From the NCBI GenBank assembly GCA_009711615.1, contig VENI01000001.1, positions 103,438 through 167,437 of the forward strand: a stretch of 64,000 nucleotides of DNA. The letters are read 5' to 3'. Under the pieces are notes generated by a model that did not search any database, had not been told where the DNA came from, and saw only the letters and a program-made list of their open reading frames with translations. The position numbers were made by a program, and so were the translations under genes. This document shows, one piece after another, positions 16,987 through 25,712 of the stretch; positions within the stretch are counted from its first letter, which is position 1; each line of letters opens with the position of its first letter. The stretch comes from Bacillota bacterium (GTDB taxonomy: Bacteria; Bacillota; Desulfotomaculia; Desulfotomaculales; Desulfohalotomaculaceae).

Positions 16987-17079
16987 TGTATTTACCCCCT
17001 TGGAAAATAACATTTCTATTGACAATATTATGTTACAGGGGGGCGAAGTTAATGTTTAGTACATTTTGGATATTATTAA

Positions 17080-18267
17080 TTACTTATGTCCCAATACTTC
17101 ATCTGTAAATCCGTTACCTACATCAAAAGAAATATTGAAAACTTGGGCAATGGTTGCGGCCACATCGGCAAAGGTGCTGCGCACTCCCAGATCTACTCCT
17201 CCCTGTACTTGTGGTCCGCATACAAGCAGAGGCACGTACTCCCTAGAATGGTCGGTACTGATGGTGGTAGGATCGCAACCGTGGTCTGCAGTAATAATTA
17301 GTATGTCGTCCTCTTTTAGTTCATTTATAATTTCAGGTAAAATTTCATCAAATTCTTCCAATGCCTTAGCATAGCCTTGGGGGTCGTTGCGGTGACCGAA
17401 AGCCTGATCGTATTCAACCAAATTGGTAAAAATTAACCCATTACTTTCTTCACGCAAGAAATCAAGGGTTTTTTCCACCCCTTCCATGTTACTCTTGGTG
17501 CGTACATGTTTTGTTATTCCCCTACCGGCAAAAATGTCAAATATTTTTCCCACTGCCAACACGTCATAGTGATTATCTTGAAGCAAATCTAATATTGTAG
17601 TCTTTGTTGGCTGCAGTGAATAGTCGTGGCGATTGGCGGTACGCTTAAAGTTATCAGGCTGTCCCTCAAAGGGGCGAGCGATAACCCTGCCCACTGCCAA
17701 ATCGCCGGTGAGCATTTCCCGGGCTGTTTCACAATAGTTATACAATTGCTCCACCGATATCACTTTTTCATGGGCAGCTATTTGAAAAACACTGTCTGCA
17801 GAGGTATATACTATTGGTTTTCCGGTTTCCATATGTTTTTGTCCCAGCTCTTCAATAATCGATGTACCAGATGCTACCTTATTTCCCAATATTTCCCTAC
17901 CAATGCGTTTTTGGTACTGTTTAATAAAATCTTCAGGAAATCCGTCAGGAAATACGGGAAATGGATTATCCAAAATAATTCCACTTAATTCCCAATGGCC
18001 AGTGGTGGTATCTTTGCCTTTGGACTGTTCAGCCATTTTTCCGTAAGCGCCAGAGGGATTATTTTCAGGTGCAACCCCTTCCACTTTAGCAATATTGCCT
18101 AAGCCTAATTTGGCCATCTGAGGTAGTTTTAGCCCACCAACTGCTTTTGCGGTATTTGCTAAAGTATTACTACCACCGTCTCCATATTCATCAGCATCAG
18201 GCAGCTCGCCGATACCAACGCTATCTAAAACAATTATTACAACTCTATTAATATTGTATTTTGTCAT
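17080..18267 (-). CDS. deoB: Phosphopentomutase
   Basis: A 395-residue enzyme of the alkaline-phosphatase superfamily that interconverts ribose-1- and ribose-5-phosphate (also deoxyribose forms) in nucleoside salvage. Metal-binding motifs are visible: [12 protein letters not shown] near 14-25, TTTGHWE near 88-94, and [10 protein letters not shown] plus [12 protein letters not shown] near the C-terminus. It lies 54 bp downstream of xerD, an arrangement also seen in Bacillus (xerD-deoB). Confidence 0.96.
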   Translation of the reverse strand: MTKYNINRVVIIVLDSVGIGELPDADEYGDGGSNTLANTAKAVGGLKLPQMAKLGLGNIAKVEGVAPENNPSGAYGKMAEQSKGKDTTTGHWELSGIILDNPFPVFPDGFPEDFIKQYQKRIGREILGNKVASGTSIIEELGQKHMETGKPIVYTSADSVFQIAAHEKVISVEQLYNYCETAREMLTGDLAVGRVIARPFEGQPDNFKRTANRHDYSLQPTKTTILDLLQDNHYDVLAVGKIFDIFAGRGITKHVRTKSNMEGVEKTLDFLREESNGLIFTNLVEYDQAFGHRNDPQGYAKALEEFDEILPEIINELKEDDILIITADHGCDPTTISTDHSREYVPLLVCGPQVQGGVDLGVRSTFADVAATIAQVFNISFDVGNGFTDEVLGHK

Positions 18268-18321
18268 CTGTACTGCACTCCTTTTTGCATATAATGAATG
18301 TTCGAAAACATCATCTAATTC

Positions 18322-19212
18322 TTAGGCCCTGGGATGTGTTTGAGAGTACACTTCCTTTAGTCTACTTTTGGTGAGGTGAGTGTAAATTTGTGTGGTGGTT
18401 ATATCAGAATGTCCCAGCATCTCTTGCACTGAACGCAGGTCTGCACCATTCTCTAGAAGATGAGTGGCAAACGAATGCCTCAATGTATGTGGTGCTATTG
18501 ATTTCCCAATCCCACCTTTTCGGGCATATTTTTTTATAATCTTCCAAAAGCCTTGACGGGTTAATCTTCTGCCGTGGTGATTTACAAATAATGATGTTTC
18601 CTGCTTGTTCTTTATGGTTAGTTTTGCTCTTCCATTACCCTGGTATACCTGAACATACTCAGTGGCAACTGAACCCAATGGTACTATTCTTTCTTTTGAA
18701 CCTTTACCAATACAACGAATAAAGCCCATTTCCAAATTTACATCATCTATATTTAGCGATACTAACTCAGACACTCTAATGCCGGTGGCATATAACAGCT
18801 CCAACATTGCCTTATCCCGCTGTCCTGCTGGTTTATCCAGTGGCGGTTGATTTAATAACAACTCTACTTCTCGAAAAGTCAATACCTGAGGCAGGCGCTG
18901 ACTTAAACGGGGTGATTCTAGGTTAGCAGCAGGGTCTTCTGTTATTAAACCTTCTGCAAGCATAAACCGATATAATGCTTTTATTGCTGCCAACCGCCGG
19001 GAAATGGTGGCTGGCGCCCGACCTTCCTTTTGCATTTTCATTAAATGTCCTATTATACTGCTTTTGGCTGTATCCTTTAGATTAGCAATACCATTTTCAC
19101 GTAGGTGTTTTATGTACTGAAGTAAATCTAACTTGTATGATGACAGGGTATTACTGGACAACCCTCTTTCCACCGACAGATAATGTATAAAGGAATTAAT
19201 TAGTTTTTCCAC
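18322..19212 (-). CDS. xerD: Site-specific tyrosine recombinase XerD
   Basis: About 296 residues from a GTG at 19212, which has AGGAGGGGG 7 nt upstream; this is the usual XerD length. An N-terminal SAM-like core-binding domain (FIHYLSVERGLSSNTLSSY) precedes the catalytic domain. Catalytic residues are visible: Arg in ATGIRVSELVSL, HTLRHSFATHLL, LGHSDITTTQIYTH with the nucleophilic Tyr. XerD with XerC resolves chromosome dimers at dif. Its context (spoIIM, a YqzK-like gene, deoB) is that of a core gene, not an integrase. Confidence 0.94.
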   Translation of the reverse strand: MEKLINSFIHYLSVERGLSSNTLSSYKLDLLQYIKHLRENGIANLKDTAKSSIIGHLMKMQKEGRAPATISRRLAAIKALYRFMLAEGLITEDPAANLESPRLSQRLPQVLTFREVELLLNQPPLDKPAGQRDKAMLELLYATGIRVSELVSLNIDDVNLEMGFIRCIGKGSKERIVPLGSVATEYVQVYQGNGRAKLTIKNKQETSLFVNHHGRRLTRQGFWKIIKKYARKGGIGKSIAPHTLRHSFATHLLENGADLRSVQEMLGHSDITTTQIYTHLTKSRLKEVYSQTHPRA

Positions 19213-19303
19213 CCGGCAACCCCCTCCTATAAGAAAGCAAAAAAATAGCCTTATTGACAGACTATTTCCACAAAAATACAATAAATCCTTTGTCGAGAGC
19301 CTA

Positions 19304-19567
19304 TTATTCTCCCCGGTAATAATCTTTTAATTTTTTTAGTAATGAATCCAAGGTGCTTTCATGGTCATGTTCATGGGTGGTAACATCTTGCTCCACTTTG
19401 ATAGGGTTGCCACCGGGGTATTCTTCTTTTAATTCGTTATTTATCTCCACAGATCTAATGGCGCTAACTAGCTGGACAATTAATATGATTAATATTGCTA
19501 ACGCAAACATCATACGCAAAGCCTGCAACATTCTATATTTTAATTTTTTAGCCACTATAATAATCAC
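19304..19567 (-). CDS. Small membrane protein, YqzK/DUF4227-like position
   Basis: About 87 residues from a GTG at 19567, chosen because AAGGGGGGATTCG lies just upstream. A basic N-terminus is followed by one transmembrane helix (ALRMMFALAILIILIVQLVSAI, about residues 17-38), then a charged, soluble tail with a HEHDHES histidine cluster. The gene lies between spoIIM and xerD, where Bacillus carries yqzK. The match is positional, with weak sequence support. The function is unknown. Confidence 0.6.
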   Translation of the reverse strand: MIIIVAKKLKYRMLQALRMMFALAILIILIVQLVSAIRSVEINNELKEEYPGGNPIKVEQDVTTHEHDHESTLDSLLKKLKDYYRGE

Positions 19568-19578
19568 CGAATCCCCCC

Positions 19579-20208
19579 TTAATCTACTAAAACTGTGGCA
19601 CACGTTTTTATCAACCATGGTGTAAAGTACACTTCTATAAAACCAGCCCCAACCGCCGCTGCAGTTACCATCAGCATTAAAAAACTATAGCCTAAAAAGC
19701 TAGGCCATACCGCAACTTTAGAGTTGAAATATCTTCTTACTAGTAGCACTGAAAATGATAGTGATGCCACTGAGCCTATAAGCAGTGCTGGAACATAAAA
19801 AATATTTTGCGGCAACACAGATACTGCTGCCAAAGTTATACCCTGCCAAGCCTTTTGCTTCGTCAAAAAACCAAACGTAAACCCTAAGGCAAATCCCCTG
19901 AAAAAAATTAGCACCAATACCAAAGGGATTCCCAACACTGTAAGCCCCATTAAGTATATTGCCAACACCACTAAAAGGTTGTTGGTTATACTAGTCTTAA
20001 GTGCTTCTTTAGTATCTATATTTAAAACTGAAACATTTTCAATGAAACCATCTAAATATACAATTAAACTATCTACTTGTTGATGATTTAGATAGTCCAC
20101 GGACAGCACGCCAAAACAACTCCCCAAAATAAAACATAGCAGCACTGCTAAAACGTACAACCAATTGGCCCGCAATGAGGCCAACCATATTTTTTGAATG
20201 TTGGACAT
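19579..20208 (-). CDS. spoIIM: Stage II sporulation protein M
   Basis: A 209-residue polytopic membrane protein starting MSNIQKIWLASLRANW. SpoIIM, with SpoIID and SpoIIP, forms the machine that thins septal peptidoglycan and drives engulfment. The family blocks are visible: NLLVVLAIYLMGLTVLGIPLVLV and ILFFRGFALGFTFGF-like segments, and a C-terminal pair of helices. The ATG at 20208 is preceded by AGGGGGC, which also forms the right arm of an upstream hairpin (20210-20266). Confidence 0.9.
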   Translation of the reverse strand: MSNIQKIWLASLRANWLYVLAVLLCFILGSCFGVLSVDYLNHQQVDSLIVYLDGFIENVSVLNIDTKEALKTSITNNLLVVLAIYLMGLTVLGIPLVLVLIFFRGFALGFTFGFLTKQKAWQGITLAAVSVLPQNIFYVPALLIGSVASLSFSVLLVRRYFNSKVAVWPSFLGYSFLMLMVTAAAVGAGFIEVYFTPWLIKTCATVLVD

Positions 20209-20209
20209 T

Positions 20210-20266
20210 AAAAAGCCCCCTGTACATAAGACCTGTCCATACATTGTTATGCGCAAGGGGCTTTTT
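20210..20266 (-). terminator. Terminator whose 3' arm is the spoIIM ribosome-binding site
   Basis: A 10-bp stem (AAAAAGCCCC with GGGGCTTTTT) encloses a 34-nt loop. It ends in TTTTT two nucleotides before the spoIIM ATG. It should end transcription of the upstream gene. In read-through RNA it would also bury the spoIIM Shine-Dalgarno. Confidence 0.6.
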
Positions 20267-20274
20267 TCTAGAAC

Positions 20275-20940
20275 TTAATTTTTTTCCATGATTATTTGTT
20301 TCACTAGATACTCTGCCGCTAGAATATCTTCCAGAGAATTTGCACTGGCTGCCACCACTGTTATGCCAGTTTTCAATTGCTCTGCTGCTACCAGTGCCCT
20401 TTTAACACCTTCTTTTGCCGGCATTGTTCCTTTCTTACGCATTGTCCTGGCAACCGTGGCAGTGAGTACTGCAGGTGCACCGGCAGTAACAGCTGCATCA
20501 AATGCCACTCCTCCAGTACCGGTGGCAGCCACCAATACTTTTCCTTCCAACTCAGTTAGTTTGCCGGTTTCTGATCCCAAGTTGGGCAGTACCGCACCAA
20601 TTTTGGCTCCGGCTTTTTTTATACCTTCAACCACTTGGGAAACATTATTCATTCTTTCTTTGACCCCACCAACCCTTGGTTCAGCAACCACAACCACTTC
20701 TGCATCTGCATCAACAGCCTGAGAACCGGCCATAAAACCTATCTTTTCTGGGTTAGTTTCCACCGGGCAGTTGACATTATCCGGTGCAGCCCCATAGACC
20801 GCCAGTGCCCCGGCATCCAACGCCGCTTCACATGTGGTGGTCATATCTATAATATCCACAATCACTACCACCTGACCATTTTTAGCGGCAGCTGCAGCCC
20901 CACTGGCATTTACCGTCATGTTAACAATAGTAGGAATCAT
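20275..20940 (-). CDS. ComB-like (2-phosphosulfolactate phosphatase fold) protein
   Basis: About 221 residues, very rich in Ala/Val/Gly. Blocks recall the ComB phosphatase fold: VVVIVDIIDMTTTCEAALDAGA near the start, GSQAVDADAEVVVVAEPRVGG in the middle, and TGTGGVAFDAAVTAGAPAVL plus ITVVAASANSLEDILAAEYLV at the end. ComB makes sulfolactate in coenzyme M synthesis, but Firmicutes homologues have other or unknown roles. I do not assert that activity. The ATG at 20940 is preferred over two upstream TTG codons. It lies upstream of spoIIM with a terminator between. Confidence 0.5.
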   Translation of the reverse strand: MIPTIVNMTVNASGAAAAAKNGQVVVIVDIIDMTTTCEAALDAGALAVYGAAPDNVNCPVETNPEKIGFMAGSQAVDADAEVVVVAEPRVGGVKERMNNVSQVVEGIKKAGAKIGAVLPNLGSETGKLTELEGKVLVAATGTGGVAFDAAVTAGAPAVLTATVARTMRKKGTMPAKEGVKRALVAAEQLKTGITVVAASANSLEDILAAEYLVKQIIMEKN

Positions 20941-21024
20941 TTTTTTCAACAACCTTTCTTAGTCATAACAATTGTTAAATTTTCATATACTGGAACATAT
21001 CTTTTAATTAAGGGGGACAACCAG

Positions 21025-21162
21025 ATGGGTTTTACTGAAATGTATGTTTACAGAGACAGTGTTTACTTTTTTGGAAAAATAAAAGACGTGCGTAAACTAA
21101 TCGCCCAATATGCCAAAGAATATTATACAGTGCAGGAATTGATTAATGCCAAACTAAATTAA
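21025..21162 (+). CDS. Small hypothetical protein
   Basis: A 45-residue protein beginning MGFTEMYVYRDSVYFFGKIK, mixed aromatic and charged, with no transmembrane helix. AAGGGGGACAACCAG precedes the ATG. Its last nine bases overlap the end of the DUF3866 gene on the other strand, so the two converge tail to tail. I do not recognise the family. The ribosome-binding site and tidy ending at the convergent stop suggest it is real. Confidence 0.65.
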   Translation: MGFTEMYVYRDSVYFFGKIKDVRKLIAQYAKEYYTVQELINAKLN

Positions 21163-22230
21163 GTAATCTGCTGCCACAATGCCTGCAGCACCGGCAGCTA
21201 AAAAGAATTCGCGATCTTGTTCCACAGTGCGTCCCATTGTGGTTACTTTGATCCCAGCGTCTTTCAAAGCTGCCAAAGATGGATCGGCATCCACTTCTAC
21301 AAGGTGGTGCTTCTTAATGATTCCACTTTGCTGTAGCTGTTTTTCAACCAGCAATTTTTGTTCCGGGGAAAGCTTTGGCAGAGCCACTGTACAACTGGCC
21401 AATGCCACGTCACCCAAAGCAGTTGCCGTGTGGTGGCTTAAGCCCCGGTGCCGTTCCCGCTGATCAGCAAAGCTGATACGTGGAACCGCCACTGCACGTC
21501 CACCTAACGTATGTATTGCATTTACCACCTGGCCCTGCTCCAATCCGGTATAACCATATTTTGACCCTGTACCAACAATGCCAGGCCCCATGGCCACCAC
21601 TGCCACATCTGCCTTTGCCACAGCCTTTGCTGCCAGCAGGGCGCTGTAGACATTTACGGCTTCTAAATCTCCGCCATATGCATGCCCACAGGTAATGGTA
21701 TGATGGAGCATATCTTTATTCTTAAGTAGTTTAACTATTTTACTAAAGGTTAATGGCAGTGCTGCACCATCAGTCATTATGTAGGCCACCCGCCATTTGC
21801 CCTGCCCCAGCTTATGCAATGCTGCCACGATGGCAGGCAACATGCTGTGCAACGTAGCAGCAATCACTGGCATCCCTTCCAATGATGTTGTATCTTTCAT
21901 TATTTGGCTATAGGGACTGTCATCTTCCTCCACCGAAAGCACTTTAACTTGGCAGGGGGTGTAGCGCAGTTTCATAATATGCCCCGCCTCCGGCGGGTTC
22001 GTTTCCTCATTACTCAAGTTGACCATTACAAAGTGCCTACCACCAGTACCCAGTTTTTTACTTAATGCAGTGGTATTTAGAACCACTTTGTCACCGGTTT
22101 TAACTGGTCCGGTCAACTGGTCATAGTTTACTGCCTTTTGCTGCTGGTCTTCAACATTTACTAGTATCTCTGTAACTTCCGGGTTATGTGATAATATATC
22201 CTCCACTTCACCCTGCCTAATGCGTATCAA
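21154..22230 (-). CDS. DUF3866 family protein
   Basis: A 358-residue protein with the recognisable DUF3866 pattern: MIRIRQGEVEDI at the start, GDKVVLNTTALSKKLGTGG near 65-83, KLRYTPCQVKVLSVEE, GHAYGGDLEAVNVYSAL, and RISFADQRERHRGLSHHTATAL. The family is common in spore-forming anaerobes and has no known function. The start is a TTG at 22230, 7 nt after GGGGG. It lies 16 bp downstream of the peptidase gene and is probably cotranscribed. Confidence 0.85.
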   Translation of the reverse strand: MIRIRQGEVEDILSHNPEVTEILVNVEDQQQKAVNYDQLTGPVKTGDKVVLNTTALSKKLGTGGRHFVMVNLSNEETNPPEAGHIMKLRYTPCQVKVLSVEEDDSPYSQIMKDTTSLEGMPVIAATLHSMLPAIVAALHKLGQGKWRVAYIMTDGAALPLTFSKIVKLLKNKDMLHHTITCGHAYGGDLEAVNVYSALLAAKAVAKADVAVVAMGPGIVGTGSKYGYTGLEQGQVVNAIHTLGGRAVAVPRISFADQRERHRGLSHHTATALGDVALASCTVALPKLSPEQKLLVEKQLQQSGIIKKHHLVEVDADPSLAALKDAGIKVTTMGRTVEQDREFFLAAGAAGIVAADYLI

Positions 22231-22246
22231 AAAAATTCCCCCTGCT

Positions 22247-23362
22247 CTATCGGTTAGCAGTTTTAATTATTTCAGTTACATACTCGGCAATTTTACTCAA
22301 ATCGTTAACTTTGATATTTTCATCAGTTGTGTGCACATCATTCATGGCAATACCTAAGTTAGCGCAAGCCACCCCTTTTCCATTAAAAACATTGGCATCG
22401 CTGCCACCGCCTGAACTGGTAAGTACCGGCTTCAAGCCAAGTGATTGGGCAGCATTGACCGCAATTTGCACTACCTGATCGTTTTCACTGAGATTTATGC
22501 TGTGATACATTTTTATTACGTCTATTTCCACTTCTGCTCCAAAAGCTTTCACTTCTTCCCTTAACACCTGACAGATATGGTTTGTCTGTTGTTCCAATTT
22601 TTCTAGGTTCAGGCTACGGGCTTCACCTTCCAAGTAAGTATCATCTGGAACAATATTGGTCGCCTTTCCACCCTTTATTATGCCGATGTTGGCAGTGGTT
22701 TCCTCATCAATTCTGCCAATGTTCATTTTTGTAATGGCTCGGGAGGCCGCTTGGATAGCGTTTACACCTTTTTCAGGAGCCATTCCGGCATGGGCCGCTT
22801 TCCCTTTTATTGTTGCAATTATTGAATTCTGGGCTGGAGCAGTGGTAATTATAGACCCCGGTTCACCATCACTGTCTAGGACAAAACCCATTTTTGACCG
22901 CACCTTGGTATAGTCTAATACCTTTGAACCTCTAAGCCCGCCTTCTTCCCAAATGGTGAAAACCACTTCCAGTCCACCATGACTAATTCCCTTTTCTTTT
23001 ATTACCCTTACCGCTTCCAATATTGCGGCAATACCTGCCTTATCATCTCCACCCAATACAGTTTCTCCCTGGGATGAAATGACCCCATCATTTATCACTG
23101 GGTTAATACCACGCCCTGGTTCCACTGTATCCATATGTGCACTGAAAAGCAACATGGGACCTTTGCCTTCTCCTTCTAGGTGAGCAATTAAGTTACCGGC
23201 TGTGGCTCCTACTTGACCCCCAGCATCATCTTCATATACAGCAAAACCCAGGTTAGTAAGTTTTTCTTTCAAAACCCGGGCTATTTCTTTTTCGTGTCCC
23301 GAGGGACTATCAATTTTTACCAGTTCTAAAAATTCATTTACCAGTCGTTCCTGGTTAACCAT
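22247..23362 (-). CDS. M20-family peptidase (PepT-like)
   Basis: A 371-residue zinc-dependent aminopeptidase or tripeptidase of the M20 family. Metal ligands are visible: SAHMDTVEPG near 74 (His-x-Asp), GGDDKAGIAAI near 103 (bridging Asp), and TIWEEGGLRGS near 135 (catalytic Glu pair). The lid-dimerisation domain (GKAAHAGMAPEKGVNAI) is intact. Proteins of this type annotated PepT-like in clostridia process small peptides; specificity cannot be read from sequence. Confidence 0.9.
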   Translation of the reverse strand: MVNQERLVNEFLELVKIDSPSGHEKEIARVLKEKLTNLGFAVYEDDAGGQVGATAGNLIAHLEGEGKGPMLLFSAHMDTVEPGRGINPVINDGVISSQGETVLGGDDKAGIAAILEAVRVIKEKGISHGGLEVVFTIWEEGGLRGSKVLDYTKVRSKMGFVLDSDGEPGSIITTAPAQNSIIATIKGKAAHAGMAPEKGVNAIQAASRAITKMNIGRIDEETTANIGIIKGGKATNIVPDDTYLEGEARSLNLEKLEQQTNHICQVLREEVKAFGAEVEIDVIKMYHSINLSENDQVVQIAVNAAQSLGLKPVLTSSGGGSDANVFNGKGVACANLGIAMNDVHTTDENIKVNDLSKIAEYVTEIIKTANR

Positions 23363-23586
23363 ATTATCCCCCCTGTTAAAATTTAGTAATTATAACTAAT
23401 GTTCCCTGCATCATCTGTAGATATGCCTTCAGGAAGATATTAGCATTAATTAAAAAATCCCGCAATCTTTTTTACTTTTATGGTAGCTATTATATTGGTT
23501 GCCACATAAATAACAATATATTATTTCCCGTTAAATGTGATACTATAAATAATTTAAAAGATAAACTTAAAGTGAGGTGATACATT

Positions 23587-23751
23587 GTGGCAAAATTATT
23601 ATCAGCGACCACCAAGCACATGCTGGCCAGGGAAATGGGAGTGGAACATAAAATTATTGGTGTTACATCCGATTATGGTAACTTAACTTCCCGGGAATGT
23701 GGGTATTTTGTTAAATTAGCCATAAAAAAGGCCGAAGAAGATATGATGTAG
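23587..23751 (+). CDS. Minimal alpha/beta-type SASP-like protein
   Basis: A 54-residue protein from a GTG at 23587 with GAGGTGAT upstream. The stretch SDYGNLTSRECG matches the second conserved block of alpha/beta-type small acid-soluble spore proteins, which coat forespore DNA. A preceding LAREMGVEHKI resembles the first helix. The VGG segment that normally follows the conserved Gly is missing, and the C-terminus is short, so it is a divergent or reduced SASP. It is too short to appear in most gene lists. Confidence 0.6.
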   Translation: MAKLLSATTKHMLAREMGVEHKIIGVTSDYGNLTSRECGYFVKLAIKKAEEDMM

Positions 23752-23823
23752 TTCAATGAAAAATGAAAAATTAATAATTAAGAATGAAAACCAAACAGGA
23801 GACAGAGAGTCATCAGACTGGGG

Positions 23824-23885
23824 GGGACAGGGGGACGTTTCGTTTGTCCCCCAAGAAGGAGACAAACGAAACGTCCCCCTGTCCC
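23824..23885. repeat. REP-like palindrome, 25-bp arms
   Basis: Two perfect 25-nt arms built of GGGACAGGGGGACGTTTCG plus TTTGTC, separated by 12 nt, form a long hairpin. It lies in the 150-bp spacer after the SASP-like gene. The adjacent A/T tract (AATGAAAAATTAATAATTAA near 23757-23790) is typical of a dispersed intergenic repeat. Such GGGACGTTTCGTTTGTCCC-type palindromes are usually moved in trans by REP-associated tyrosine transposases. Confidence 0.7.
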
Positions 23886-23903
23886 ATTTATTCATTTTTA
23901 ATA

Positions 23904-24539
23904 TTACATTATTACGGCATAAGCCCTAACCAGTGACCCATCGGCATTATCGGTTTTTAGTGGCATAATGCTTAACCAGAATTTTTCTTCTAGCGCATCT
24001 AGGTTTGTCAAATTCTCTATAATTATTATTTCTTTCGACATGAAAATATGATGTTTTGAAAAAGTTGTTGATGATAATTCATCAACTGAAATTGCATCAA
24101 CACCTATTCCCTTTAAGTTAAAGGATGCTATCAATTTTGCTGCTTCCTCGGTTAACACAGGAAATTTTCCAAAGTATTCTTCTTCACCCCAATACTTACT
24201 CCAACCTGTTTTTAACAGCACAAATTCCGCTTTCTTAAGATGTTTCTCATAATCTCTTATCATGTCTAATGTAATATATTCAACATAATCCTTTGAAAAA
24301 TCCATTACTATTCCTTGACCAAAGTATTTATCTAATGAAAATTGATCTATGGTCTTGCCCTCTTTTTGCATATGTGCAGGGGCATCAATATGTGTTCCAT
24401 GGTGAGAATAGATAGTTAGTTTTGATTGCCTAAAGCCATCCTTTTCAATAGTATTAGCACTTTCTAATTCCGGGGGTTTTGAACCAGGAAAAACTGGCAT
24501 TGTTGCTTCAAGTTTCTGGGTCAAATCAATAATTTTCAT
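23904..24539 (-). CDS. Cyclase-family hydrolase (kynurenine formamidase-like)
   Basis: A 211-residue protein of the cyclase family (PF04199 type), zinc- or manganese-dependent amidohydrolases that include bacterial kynurenine formamidase. The metal-binding signature HHGTHIDAPAHM is at residues 45-56. VFPGSKPPEL near the start and ISVDELSS near 150 are conserved. No tryptophan catabolism gene is near, so the substrate is unknown. AGGGA precedes the ATG. Monocistronic by context. Confidence 0.85.
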   Translation of the reverse strand: MKIIDLTQKLEATMPVFPGSKPPELESANTIEKDGFRQSKLTIYSHHGTHIDAPAHMQKEGKTIDQFSLDKYFGQGIVMDFSKDYVEYITLDMIRDYEKHLKKAEFVLLKTGWSKYWGEEEYFGKFPVLTEEAAKLIASFNLKGIGVDAISVDELSSTTFSKHHIFMSKEIIIIENLTNLDALEEKFWLSIMPLKTDNADGSLVRAYAVIM

Positions 24540-24630
24540 AAAATCCCTCCATAATTTAGTAGTTATTATTTGAGACTTTTTGTTCCTTCAAATCGTCATA
24601 TAAGTAAAAATCAAAGGAGAGTTATGCATA

Positions 24631-25071
24631 ATGAAAAAGGTTGTTATTCTATTTGTCTTAACCCTGTTAATGATGGCTGTTGTAGGATGTAGTAACAGTG
24701 AAGAACTTTCCGGACCATCTGGTAAAGATAACCTCAATTCAGCCACTGATAGCCAGTTTGTTGAATATGGTGTTGCTGGGTATATCACTGACATCACAGT
24801 TTCTGAAAAGGAAACAATTTTAGGTACTATTAAAGTCGAAGGTTCTAAAGATAATGGTGCTATTTATGATAAAGCTGTGGTAACCGTAACACCTACCACT
24901 AAAATCAATATTGATAACTTCACAGATTTTAATGCTCTAGAAGTTGGTATGTATGTTAACATCTTCTTTGATGGTTCTGTAAGGGAATCATACCCTGTTC
25001 AAGCCGATGCTAAACAGATTAACGTTATTCCTAAAGATGAAAATGACAAGGATACTGATAAAACAGAATAA
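24631..25071 (+). CDS. Secreted lipoprotein, DUF3221-like
   Basis: A 146-residue lipoprotein. A hydrophobic signal ends in the lipobox MAVVGC (Cys20), then a Ser/Asn-rich linker and a beta-rich domain. GYITDITVSEKE, a VTVTPTTKI strand, FNALEVGMYVNIFFDG and ESYPVQADAKQINVI match the DUF3221 pattern of small Gram-positive lipoproteins. The gene is divergent from the cyclase gene and has a strong ribosome-binding site (AAAGGAGAG). Its role is unknown. Confidence 0.75.
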   Translation: MKKVVILFVLTLLMMAVVGCSNSEELSGPSGKDNLNSATDSQFVEYGVAGYITDITVSEKETILGTIKVEGSKDNGAIYDKAVVTVTPTTKINIDNFTDFNALEVGMYVNIFFDGSVRESYPVQADAKQINVIPKDENDKDTDKTE

Positions 25072-25086
25072 AATTAGCAAATGATA

Positions 25087-25139
25087 AAGCCGACAGCTAA
25101 CTTGACTCAATAATTTAAAGTCAATTACACTGTCGGCTT
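25087..25139. terminator. Bidirectional terminator
   Basis: A 10-bp stem (AAGCCGACAG with CTGTCGGCTT) with a secondary inner stem lies between the convergent lipoprotein gene and korC. T-runs on both sides suit termination from either direction. Confidence 0.7.
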
Positions 25140-25165
25140 CTCGTTTCATAATATTATAAATAATA

Positions 25166-25711
25166 CTACTTTAATTCTTTTGCCAGTGCGGCACCTCGCT
25201 CAAGCGCTTCTTGGTTGGCTGGTATCATGTTGTGTCTACGTGGGGGTAGAACTTTTTTTAATGACTCCACGACAGATTCTATTTTTACAATACCAGTTAA
25301 CTCTAATACTGCCCCCAAAATGATATTGTTTGCCACTCTGGGGTTTCCTATTTCTTCAGCTATTTTGTTTGCCGGTATCTTCATTACCAACACATCATCT
25401 CGGTCAATGTCTTGATCAACTAGCGATGAGTTAATTAAGATTCGACCACCGGGCACCACTGCCTTTCCAAACTTCTCCAATGCTGGTCTAGTCATTACAA
25501 TCAAAGTTGTGGGCTCAGTAACCAGCGGAGAACTGATAGGCTGATCAGATATACTCACACCACAGTTAGCTGTGCCTCCGCGCATTTCTGGGCCGTATGA
25601 AGGTATCCAGGCCACGTGTTTATCTTCCATCATTCCGGCATTGGCCAGTAACTGCCCGGTTGACAGAATGCCCTGGCCACCAAAACCGGCCATCAAGATT
25701 TCTTCTAACAA
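25166..25711 (-). CDS. korC: 2-oxoacid:ferredoxin oxidoreductase, gamma subunit
   Basis: A 181-residue gamma subunit of the ferredoxin-dependent 2-oxoacid oxidoreductase family. GFGGQGILSTGQLLA near 9-23 is the nucleotide-binding signature; PEMRGGTANCGV is conserved. Last gene of korDABC, 1 bp after korB. The complex makes acyl-CoA from a 2-oxoacid and reduces ferredoxin. Whether the substrate is 2-oxoglutarate or a branched-chain 2-oxoacid is not decided by this subunit. Confidence 0.85.
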   Translation of the reverse strand: MLEEILMAGFGGQGILSTGQLLANAGMMEDKHVAWIPSYGPEMRGGTANCGVSISDQPISSPLVTEPTTLIVMTRPALEKFGKAVVPGGRILINSSLVDQDIDRDDVLVMKIPANKIAEEIGNPRVANNIILGAVLELTGIVKIESVVESLKKVLPPRRHNMIPANQEALERGAALAKELK

Positions 25712-25712
25712 C

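Noticed and set aside
18322..19212. Phage or mobile-element integrase
   Set aside because: Length, motifs and neighbours (spoIIM, YqzK-like, deoB) match chromosomal XerD; no attachment site or phage gene is near.
20635..21162. 175-codon frame on the plus strand
   Set aside because: Only its last 45 codons have a ribosome-binding site and protein-like composition. The rest runs antisense to the ComB-like gene, so the gene is taken as 21025-21162.
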